Assembly: GCA_050943675.1 (NCBI GenBank)
Contig: JBMNPP010000105.1
Span: 1-9,499, forward strand
Source of the DNA: Brooklawnia sp050943675
GTDB lineage: Bacteria; Actinomycetota; Actinomycetes; Propionibacteriales; Propionibacteriaceae
Reading direction: 5' to 3'
Length of the DNA: 9,499 nt
Below the pieces are notes generated by a model. That model had not been told where the DNA came from. It was given only the letters and a program-made list of their open reading frames with translations, and did no database searches. Position numbers and translations under genes: made by a program. Below are positions 1-5,618 of this stretch, piece by piece (positions within the stretch are counted from its first letter, which is position 1; every line of letters starts with the position of its first letter).

Positions 1-747
1 ATGCCGAACCCCTGGGACGTCGGCAGCGCCCGACTGCTGGCAGCCATGGGGTTCCCAGCGCTGGCCACCACGAGTGCCGGGTTCGCCTGGACGACCGGGC
101 ACCCCGACAACGACATCGTCCTCGACCAGACCCTCGACCACCTGCGCCTCATGTCGGCGGCAGTCGAACTGCCGCTCAACGCCGACTTCCAGAACGGCTA
201 CGCCATCGAACCCGAGGCAGTGGCAGGGAACGTGGGTTTGGCGTCCCGAACCGGTGTGGCCGGGCTATCCGTCGAGGACTTCTCGGGCGATCCGGCGAAC
301 CCGCTGCTTGACATCGGCCTGGCTGTGGAACGCATCCGGGCAGCGAAGGCGGCGATCGACAGCGGCGGGACCGGGGTCGTCCTGACTGCCCGGACGGAGG
401 GGTTCGTGTGGGATCGGCCCGACATCGACGAGGCCATCACCCGGCTCGTCGCCTTCGCTGAGGCGGGCGCTGACTGCCTGTTCGTGCCACGGATAACAGA
501 CCTCGACCACGTGACGGCGGTCGTGACGGCGGTGGCACCCAAACCGGTGAACCTGCTCATCCACAAGCCGTTCACCACGGTTGCCGAGGCGGCAGGTCTG
601 GGCGTGCGGCGCATCAGCACCGGCGGCCTGCTGGCCAAGACGGCATGGAAGGGGTTCCTGGGCGCAGCGCGCGAGCTCGCCCGCGACGGCACCCTCACCC
701 AGTTCGTGGACCTTCCCGACCTGGACAGCCTGCTCGAGCAGCCCTGA
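1..747 (+). CDS. PEP mutase / isocitrate lyase superfamily protein, 5'-truncated by the window
   Basis: Belongs to the isocitrate lyase/phosphoenolpyruvate mutase (ICL/PEPM) TIM-barrel superfamily, soluble enzymes that make or break C-C or P-C bonds in 2-oxo acids with Mg2+. Visible family blocks, by residue in this fragment: NPWDVGSARL (3-12), ATTSAGFAW (22-30), NADFQNGY (60-67), GLSVEDF (88-94), TARTEGF (129-135), GADCLFVPRI (156-165) and RISTGG (204-209). The lyase signature KKCGH is absent, so it is not a true isocitrate or methylisocitrate lyase. The substrate cannot be told; annotations in this subgroup range from carboxyphosphonate mutase-like to oxaloacetate decarboxylase-like. Homologues usually have about 20 residues before the NPWDVGSAR block, so the ATG at base 1 is probably an internal Met and the true start lies upstream of the window. 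The stop is TGA at 745-747. It converges on the next gene with a 15-bp gap. Confidence 0.88.
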   Translation: MPNPWDVGSARLLAAMGFPALATTSAGFAWTTGHPDNDIVLDQTLDHLRLMSAAVELPLNADFQNGYAIEPEAVAGNVGLASRTGVAGLSVEDFSGDPANPLLDIGLAVERIRAAKAAIDSGGTGVVLTARTEGFVWDRPDIDEAITRLVAFAEAGADCLFVPRITDLDHVTAVVTAVAPKPVNLLIHKPFTTVAEAAGLGVRRISTGGLLAKTAWKGFLGAARELARDGTLTQFVDLPDLDSLLEQP

Positions 748-762
748 CTGAATGCCCCGCCC

Positions 763-1191
763 TCATGCCCCCGGCTCGGAGTCATCGGTCCGCGACCACG
801 CAATCGCGATCAGTCGGCGCAGCACGTCAAGATCAATGTCGTCGAGCTTCTTGACGTAGACGCAACCCGCGCCTTCGGTGTACGTCCCGAGCGCAGGCAG
901 CAGTGCAGCCCCCTCGGGCAGGTCCTTCAACCCGTACAACGACAGTTGCGCCTTGCGCGGCGAGAACCCGGTCTTCGGCCAGTTCCCTCGGGTGCGCGGA
1001 TTGGCGGGTGACACATAGCGGTAGCTGCCGTAGCCGACGATCGACGGTCCCCACATCACCGGATCAGTACCGGTGACCTCGCGGAAGATCTCAGCCAGGC
1101 GCAGGCCGTCCTCCCGGCGGCGAGCCGGCGTCGCGGCCCACAGGAAATCGTCGACACTCGCATCGGTCGGCGCGGTCTTCGGTTCACCCAT
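763..1191 (-). CDS. DUF1801 (YdhG-like) domain protein
   Basis: A 142-residue cytosolic protein matching the DUF1801 family. It shows the usual order: a TDASVDDFL helix (residues 8-16), a VMWGPSIVGYGSY block (44-56), WPKTGFSPRKAQLSLY (70-85) and the C-terminal CVYVKKLDDIDLDVLRRL stretch (109-126). Family members are small single-domain proteins of unknown biochemical function. The ATG at 1191 is chosen because family members begin a few residues before the TDASV helix. An in-frame upstream start at 1233 would add 14 Arg-rich residues with no family support. No strong Shine-Dalgarno is visible, so the start is moderately certain. It lies 164 bp downstream of the DUF559 gene in the same direction, with a large palindrome between them, so it is probably transcribed separately or attenuated. 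Confidence 0.85.
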   Translation of the reverse strand: MGEPKTAPTDASVDDFLWAATPARRREDGLRLAEIFREVTGTDPVMWGPSIVGYGSYRYVSPANPRTRGNWPKTGFSPRKAQLSLYGLKDLPEGAALLPALGTYTEGAGCVYVKKLDDIDLDVLRRLIAIAWSRTDDSEPGA

Positions 1192-1256
1192 GACTGCAAG
1201 CGTACGGGAGTACTTCCGACGGCCCGCCCGCAATGCCAGGTCACCCGCGTTGGATC

Positions 1257-1330
1257 GGGATTAGCGCACCCCAGACAGCGATTTCGGACCCATAAGCAGG
1301 CGAAAATGCTGTCTGCGGTGCGCTAATCCC
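1257..1330. repeat. 74-bp near-perfect palindrome (long hairpin)
   Basis: The left arm begins GGGATTAGCGCACC (1257-1270) and the right arm ends with its exact complement GGTGCGCTAATCCC (1317-1330), giving 14 bp without a mismatch. After one C/C mismatch (1271/1316), CAGACAGC (1272-1279) pairs with GCTGTCTG (1308-1315). A one-base bulge follows, then ATTT/AAAT (1281-1284/1304-1307). About 19 nt form the loop. It lies between two minus-strand genes. Neither side has a proper U-tract (the + side has only GTTTGTT), so it is not a textbook intrinsic terminator. It could be a REP/MITE-type dispersed palindrome or a processing/stability hairpin at the 3' end of the DUF559 mRNA. Confidence 0.85.
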
Positions 1331-1355
1331 GTTTGTTCCGGTGATCCCCCGGGTC

Positions 1356-2222
1356 TCAGGCCGCCAAGCGGCGGCGCTGACGCTTGAGGATCTGTCGCAG
1401 TCGGCGCAGGAATCCATCCGGGTCAGTCGTGAGCTGCTGCCAGGTGACCCGGACCACGGTCCAGCCCTGAGCGGTCAGTGTCTGGTCGCGGAGCCTGTCG
1501 GCCTGGAACTGCGCGGCGCCTGCATGGAACTCGTAGCCGTCGATCTCCAGCACCACCCGCTCCTCCTTCCAGGCGATATCGACGAAATAGGCGCCGATTG
1601 ACACATTCGTGCGCCAGCCAGTGACATCGGCAGAACGCAGGATCCGATGCGCGAGCCGCTCCGCCGGGCTCCATGGCTTATCCCGTGAGTCGATGAGCAA
1701 CTGGCGCCTGACCGGGTTCGCTTCGCGGCCAGGCATCGCATGGAAGGCTCGCCAAAGGTTGTCCAGCCCGACCCCGGCGCGCAATGCCTCGTCGAGAATG
1801 GCGCTGTTGCCGCTGCCGCACACGTCGACCGCCGTCCACGCCGGGTGAGTAATCCGCACTGGCCCTGCCTGGCAGACCCATTCGGGCGGGATGGAGCGAC
1901 GGCGCCAGACCACCAGGCCGCGGGCCCTGACCGAGTTCGGGTACGCCGCTTCGACCTGCTTCACCGGACAATCGGGCCAGAACCCGAACGCTGCTGCCGC
2001 AGGGCCCGTCACAACCGCATCGTCCAGGTACGCGCACGCAGCCAGGGCTGCGATACGCCAATGGACCGGGCCAGGGCTGGCGGCGCTGTAGACCCCGGGC
2101 AGCACCTGCCGAAGTTCGCCCCGAGACAGAGCGTGGTCAACACTTCTGGACAGTGTCTGGGGCAGCTCCCTCCTGACCAGGATGGGTGTGGTCAGCAACA
2201 GCTCAGCCAAGTGGGGGTGCAT
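1356..2222 (-). CDS. DUF559 domain protein (Vsr/PD-(D/E)xK-like fold) with winged-helix-like N-terminus
   Basis: A 288-residue protein. Residues 1-75 contain LSRGELRQVLPGVY (32-45), the arrangement seen in AbiEi-like, transcription-regulator-like N-terminal domains. Residues 184-288 form a DUF559 domain. There, WSPAERLAHRIL carries Glu188, YFVDIAW carries Asp215 and VVLEIDGYEFH carries Glu226, Asp228 and His233. GWTVVRVTWQQL (253-264) is the typical last strand and turn. DUF559 is related to very-short-patch-repair endonucleases, so a nuclease role is plausible, but activity is not established for this actinobacterial type. The C-terminus is strongly basic (LKRQRRRLAA). ATG at 2222 is preferred: an AAGAAG purine run lies about 10 nt upstream. 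An in-frame TTG at 2246 would add eight residues. It is divergent from the flavocytochrome gene. Confidence 0.82.
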   Translation of the reverse strand: MHPHLAELLLTTPILVRRELPQTLSRSVDHALSRGELRQVLPGVYSAASPGPVHWRIAALAACAYLDDAVVTGPAAAAFGFWPDCPVKQVEAAYPNSVRARGLVVWRRRSIPPEWVCQAGPVRITHPAWTAVDVCGSGNSAILDEALRAGVGLDNLWRAFHAMPGREANPVRRQLLIDSRDKPWSPAERLAHRILRSADVTGWRTNVSIGAYFVDIAWKEERVVLEIDGYEFHAGAAQFQADRLRDQTLTAQGWTVVRVTWQQLTTDPDGFLRRLRQILKRQRRRLAA

Positions 2223-2259
2223 GATGCGTAGTCTTCTTGGTTCCAAGGCGCCTCAAGAG

Positions 2260-2268
2260 TTATCCACA
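2260..2268. promoter_or_regulatory. Isolated DnaA-box-like 9-mer
   Basis: TTATCCACA is an exact match to the DnaA-box consensus. It sits in the 221-bp divergent intergenic region, about 38 bp upstream of the DUF559 start. I see no second copy or AT-rich unwinding region nearby, so this is not an origin. It could be a titration or regulatory site, or chance. Confidence 0.35.
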
Positions 2269-2428
2269 GGCACCCTCCGACCTTTCGCGTTTTCCCCAGG
2301 CGGCACCTTGGGGCTCAGCCGCGATGGCGATGTCTGTCAGGTCATCGGCTGGGAGGCATCCCGTATTATCAAAGGCACTGCAGACCGGGGAAGCGGATCA
2401 AGAACCACCCTTCCCCAGCCCCAACCCC

Positions 2429-2433
2429 AGGAG
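2429..2433 (+). promoter_or_regulatory. Ribosome binding site deciding the flavocytochrome start
   Basis: AGGAG lies 10 nt before ATG 2444. The open frame continues upstream to a TTG at 2237, but residues encoded there are Pro/Ser/Gln-rich, unlike a membrane protein, and overlap the divergent promoter region. The SD and the hydrophobic segment that follows favour 2444. Confidence 0.7.
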
Positions 2434-2443
2434 TCGATTCCAG

Positions 2444-3769
2444 ATGTGGGCTGGCCAGGACTCAATCCACGAAAAACGACTGACGACCGCGAAATCCGTG
2501 CTGGTGGCGGTGATCGCGGTCACCACCGTGCTGCCTCTGTTCTTCGTCACGCCGGACGACGGCCCGTTGCACATCAACATCTTCAAGTACCTGGCCAAGA
2601 CCGGCGCCTTCGTGGGCAGCATGCTCATGATCTGGCAGTTCCTGCTGGGGTTTCGGGGCGCGGTCTCGACGATCCTGCCTGACCTGTCCTGGGTGGCCAA
2701 TCTACACAGGGCACTCGGCCAGTTCGGGGTGCCCATCATCCTGCTGCACCCGATCTTCATCGGCCTGTACTACGCCCAGGCCAGGGGCACCAACATCTTC
2801 GCCCTCGACCTTTCAGAACGCTTCTCGCTACTGGTCCTGCTGGGCATGGTGACGCTGGCCATCGTTGCCTTCATCGTGGTCACCAGCGCCTTCCTGCGCG
2901 GCAGGCTGGGGTTCTACCGCTGGCTCTACACCCACCTCTCGTCGTACCTGGTGCCGCCGTTCCTGTTCATCCACAGCTTCCTGCTGGGCCCCACGATCCA
3001 GGGCACCGGGCTGTTCTACTACTGGTGGTTCTTCACCTTCGTGGTGATCGTGCTCTGTGGGTACCGCCTGGCCCACAAACTGGGCGCCTCGGCTGCCTGG
3101 TACCGGGTCACCCGGGCACGCAAGGTCGCACACCAGACCACCGAGATCCTGATGGCACCCGAAACGCAGCGGCTGCGTCCCGCAGCGGGGCAGTTCGTCT
3201 ACTTGCGTGGTTCAGTAGCCGGGAACGCCCACCCGTACACGGTCTCGGCCTTCGATGCCGACAGCGGGACGCTGGGGGTCACGGTGAGCCAGGACGGCCC
3301 GCAGTCGACCCGCCTGCAGGATTCCCAGGAAGGTGACCGGCTACTGCTGGATGGGCCGTTCGGTGTCTTCAGCCGTCCCGCAATGGCCACCGACCTGCCG
3401 CTGGTGATGGTCGCCGGTGGGGTGGGTATCACCGCGTTTCGGCGGCTGTGGCAACGCCTCGAAGCCGATCGCGGGCGCGAGGCCCACCTGTTTTACGGCA
3501 ACGAGACCTACCCGGAGATCGCCTACCGGGACGAACTGGACGCCCTGACCCACGTGCACGTCGTCCACGTCCTCAACCAGGAGCCCGACCACGCCGGTGA
3601 GACCGGCTTCGTGACCGCCGACGTCCTGCGCCGGAACCTGCCGCGGGAGTTGGACGAGTACCAGTTCCTGCTCTGCGGCCCGCCACCGATGGTCATCAGC
3701 CTGGAGGAAGAACTCACCGAGGCGGGCGTGTCCGGCGACCAGGTGCGTCATGAACTCTTCGCGAGCTGA
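2444..3769 (+). CDS. NOX/ferric-reductase-like membrane flavocytochrome with ferredoxin-NADP reductase domain
   Basis: A 441-residue protein. Residues about 15-210 carry roughly six hydrophobic segments (for example 17-35, 57-70, 94-110, 128-150, 168-183, 190-207) of a ferric-reductase-like transmembrane domain. Two His pairs have the NOX family spacing: His88/His102 (14 apart) and His164/His177 (13 apart), expected to hold two b haems across the membrane. Residues about 220-441 form the cytosolic FAD/NAD(P)H reductase: AGQFVYLR (248-255), FAD motif HPYTVSA (263-269), DGPFG (303-307), nucleotide motif AGGVGIT (324-330) and CGPPPM (411-416). It should move electrons from NAD(P)H through FAD and haem to an acceptor across the membrane: ferric chelates, O2 or a quinone. 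The sequence does not say which. It converges with the HTHP gene, 27 bp between stops, with no convincing terminator. Confidence 0.9.
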   Translation: MWAGQDSIHEKRLTTAKSVLVAVIAVTTVLPLFFVTPDDGPLHINIFKYLAKTGAFVGSMLMIWQFLLGFRGAVSTILPDLSWVANLHRALGQFGVPIILLHPIFIGLYYAQARGTNIFALDLSERFSLLVLLGMVTLAIVAFIVVTSAFLRGRLGFYRWLYTHLSSYLVPPFLFIHSFLLGPTIQGTGLFYYWWFFTFVVIVLCGYRLAHKLGASAAWYRVTRARKVAHQTTEILMAPETQRLRPAAGQFVYLRGSVAGNAHPYTVSAFDADSGTLGVTVSQDGPQSTRLQDSQEGDRLLLDGPFGVFSRPAMATDLPLVMVAGGVGITAFRRLWQRLEADRGREAHLFYGNETYPEIAYRDELDALTHVHVVHVLNQEPDHAGETGFVTADVLRRNLPRELDEYQFLLCGPPPMVISLEEELTEAGVSGDQVRHELFAS

Positions 3770-3796
3770 CTGGGCCGGTCGCGCAACCAACCGGGC

Positions 3797-4027
3797 TCAC
3801 GGGCGCCAGTAGTTGTTTGCAGCCGCCACGGTCTGGAAGTTGATCGCCACCACCTGCGATGCGGCCGTAAGCGCGTCGCTGGAATGCGAGTAGCCGTGCC
3901 GCAAGGCCTTGAGCACCTCCATGTCCGGCTGGGTGTACCGGACTCCACGCCGGCTCAGGATGATCGCCAACTCGAAACCTTCCTGGGGGGTGGCAGTGAT
4001 GAGACTGGTCAACCATTGATCTGTCAT
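3797..4027 (-). CDS. Hexameric tyrosine-coordinated haem protein (HTHP)
   Basis: A 76-residue cytosolic protein with no signal peptide. It follows the HTHP family along its whole length: WLTSLITATPQEGFELA (5-21), LSRRGVRYTQPD (24-35), LRHGYS (42-47) and the C-terminal VVAINFQTVAAANNYW (59-74). The family was described from a marine Ruegeria/Silicibacter protein. It forms a hexamer with one haem per subunit bound through Tyr45 in mature numbering. Here Tyr46 counting the initiator Met falls at exactly that place. Known members show peroxidase and weak catalase activity; the natural role is unclear. ATG 4027 is chosen because a GAAGGAA Shine-Dalgarno (4033-4039, minus strand) lies 5 nt upstream and the length then equals the family's. 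An ATG at 4054 would add nine residues and remove the SD. It is monocistronic, with its own palindrome-bearing promoter region. Confidence 0.9.
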   Translation of the reverse strand: MTDQWLTSLITATPQEGFELAIILSRRGVRYTQPDMEVLKALRHGYSHSSDALTAASQVVAINFQTVAAANNYWRP

Positions 4028-4032
4028 GTCGA

Positions 4033-4039
4033 TTCCTTC
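4033..4039 (-). promoter_or_regulatory. HTHP ribosome binding site
   Basis: GAAGGAA on the minus strand, 5 nt from ATG 4027. It fixes the start of the haem protein against the longer in-frame ATG at 4054. Confidence 0.75.
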
Positions 4040-4074
4040 AGCAAGAGGAAACACAGTCCGCGATAAGGCCTAAC

Positions 4075-4102
4075 ATTTTACGGGATTTCCCGTAGGAAAA
4101 CC
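4075..4102 (-). promoter_or_regulatory. Putative HTHP promoter with perfect palindromic operator
   Basis: TACGGGATTTCCCGTA (4079-4094) is a perfect 7-2-7 inverted repeat. On the minus strand it ends inside TAAAAT (4075-4080), a good -10 hexamer. A weak -35-like GGTTTT (4097-4102) lies 16 bp further up. The palindrome thus fills the spacer between -35 and -10, where a dimeric repressor would block RNA polymerase. The predicted 5' UTR is about 40 nt. The repressor cannot be named from the sequence. The site is about 120 bp from the divergent transporter gene. Confidence 0.6.
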
Positions 4103-4166
4103 GCTGTTGGGTGAACCTCCAGCCATCCCGAACCCGCGTCGCCGCTCGTTCACAGTAAGCCCCCAC

Positions 4167-4172
4167 TAGGAT
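4167..4172 (+). promoter_or_regulatory. Possible -10 of the transporter / two-component operon
   Basis: TAGGAT fits the actinobacterial TANNNT -10 pattern and lies 42 bp before the GTG start at 4215. No convincing -35 is seen at the normal distance, so confidence is low. Confidence 0.3.
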
Positions 4173-4182
4173 GGTTTCGGCG

Positions 4183-4218
4183 ATGAGTTGCCCGCCAGGA
4201 GAATCGAGGAGCCAGTGA
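4183..4218 (+). CDS. Possible 11-codon leader ORF overlapping the transporter start
   Basis: ATG at 4183 opens an 11-residue frame (MSCPPGESRSQ). Its TGA (4216-4218) overlaps the GTG start of the transporter in a GTGA arrangement. An in-frame ATG at 4171 would make it 15 residues. If translated, it would couple translation to the transporter, whose own SD (GAGGAG, 4206-4211) lies only 3 nt from its GTG. Short frames of this size are common by chance and there is no conservation data, so this is tentative. Confidence 0.25.
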   Translation: MSCPPGESRSQ

Positions 4219-5618
4219 CGGCCAAGGCCCCAACCCGCCTGCCGACCAAGACGACGGCACAGAAGGTCGGCATCGTGGTGGCCGTCATCGCAGTGCTTGG
4301 TTGCCTGTTCGTCCAGGTCCCTGGCCTTGACGCCAGCGGCACCCGGATGCTCGGCATCTTCGTGGCTGCCATCGCACTGTGGGTCACCGAGGCCATCCCG
4401 CTGGCTGCCACGGGTGTGGGCATCATCCTGTTCCAGGTGTTGTTCATTTCGGCTGACGCGCTGCTGGCAGTACCAGATGACGCCGCGACCTCGGCGTCCT
4501 ATTTCGCCAGCCTGGCCAACCCGGTAATCATCCTGTTCATGGGCGGCTTCATGATCGCTGACGGCGCCGCCAAGTACGGGCTGGACAAGAACCTGGCAGC
4601 CGTACTGATGAAGCCGTTCCAGAAATCAGCACGCCAGTCCATGTTCGGGCTGATGCTGATCACGGCCCTGCTGTCGCAATTCATGTCCAACACCGCCACC
4701 ACTGCGACCATGTTCGCCGTGGTGATCCCGATTCTGGCGGCGATCGACCAGCCCCGGATGCGCACCGGTTTCGCGCTGTGCATTCCGGTGGCGGCCAACC
4801 TCGGTGGCGTCGGCACCCCGGTATCGACACCCCCCAACGCGATCGCGGTGGGCATGCTCGCCCAGAACGGCACCCGCATCACTTTCCTGGAGTGGATGCT
4901 GATGGCGCTGCCCTTCATCGTGATCATGCTTGGCCTGGCGTGGCTGATGCTGGTCGTGATGTTCGTCCCCAAGGGCATGCCGCTGAAGCTCGACCTGAAA
5001 TCCGATTTCCAGCGCACCCCGGCAGCCGTGACCTTCTACGTCTTGGCAGGTGCCACGATCCTGTTATGGATGACCGAACCCTTCCACGGACTACCAGCCG
5101 CGGTGGTGGGCTTCTTCGCGGTGGTCGGCATGCTCACCACCGGCGTGATGACCGGGGAAGACATCAAGAAGCTGTCGTGGCCGGTGCTGTGGCTGGTCGC
5201 TGGCGGTATTTCGCTGGGCACCGGGGTTCGCGACACCGAACTTGACCAGTGGATGCTGGGCGGCATCAACTGGGGCGCGATGAGCACCGTGGTCTTCCTG
5301 CTGGTGCTGTGCCTGGTGGCAGTGGTGATGGGCACCTTCATCTCGAACTCGGCAACCGCGAACCTGATCATCCCGCTGGTGCTCGGCCCGAGCATCGCGG
5401 TCGCAATAGATGACGTGACGCTGGCAGTCATCGCGGCGCTGGCCTGCTCGCTTGGTTTCGCACTGCCGATCTCGACCCCACCGAACGCCATCGCATACGC
5501 CACCGGCCACATCCCCCAGAAGTCGCTGATCACAGTCGGCGCCACCCTGGGTATCGTCGGCGCGCTCGTGCTGGCCCTGGTGCTACCACCACTGTGGTCA
5601 CTGATGGGACTGGCATGA
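4215..5618 (+). CDS. SLC13/DASS family divalent anion:Na+ symporter
   Basis: A 467-residue polytopic membrane protein, a normal length for the divalent anion/sodium symporter family (dicarboxylates, sulfate and related anions). Both halves of the internal repeat show family hallmarks: SNTATTATM (158-166) followed by VSTPPNAIAVG (203-213), and SNSATANLIIP (377-387) followed by ISTPPNAIAYATGH (419-432). In structures of this family the Ser-Asn-Thr motifs and re-entrant hairpin tips hold substrate and Na+; here the second motif is Ser-Asn-Ser. The first hydrophobic segment starts near residue 18 after a short basic N-terminus. Substrate choice between dicarboxylate and another anion cannot be read off. 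GTG 4215 is preferred over an in-frame TTG at 4188, which has no SD; GAGGAG lies close upstream of the GTG. It is first in an operon: its stop overlaps the kinase start (ATGA), suggesting that the transporter is co-regulated with, or sensed by, that kinase. Confidence 0.9.
   Translation: MTAKAPTRLPTKTTAQKVGIVVAVIAVLGCLFVQVPGLDASGTRMLGIFVAAIALWVTEAIPLAATGVGIILFQVLFISADALLAVPDDAATSASYFASLANPVIILFMGGFMIADGAAKYGLDKNLAAVLMKPFQKSARQSMFGLMLITALLSQFMSNTATTATMFAVVIPILAAIDQPRMRTGFALCIPVAANLGGVGTPVSTPPNAIAVGMLAQNGTRITFLEWMLMALPFIVIMLGLAWLMLVVMFVPKGMPLKLDLKSDFQRTPAAVTFYVLAGATILLWMTEPFHGLPAAVVGFFAVVGMLTTGVMTGEDIKKLSWPVLWLVAGGISLGTGVRDTELDQWMLGGINWGAMSTVVFLLVLCLVAVVMGTFISNSATANLIIPLVLGPSIAVAIDDVTLAVIAALACSLGFALPISTPPNAIAYATGHIPQKSLITVGATLGIVGALVLALVLPPLWSLMGLA

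Noticed and set aside
2294..2313. Hairpin CCCCAGG/CCTTGGGG as an intrinsic terminator
   Set aside because: No U-tract follows the stem on either strand, and it lies in a divergent promoter region where no transcript is expected to end.
2237..2443. Longer flavocytochrome start at TTG 2237
   Set aside because: It would add 69 Pro/Ser/Gln-rich residues unlike the family, and a good SD supports ATG 2444.
3775..3794. Bidirectional terminator between the convergent flavocytochrome and HTHP genes
   Set aside because: The stem is only 5 bp (CCGGT/ACCGG) with a 10-nt loop and no T-run on either side.
4068..4074. DtxR/IdeR iron-box half (GCCTAAC) in the HTHP promoter
   Set aside because: Only one half of the 19-bp consensus matches; the other half shows no similarity.
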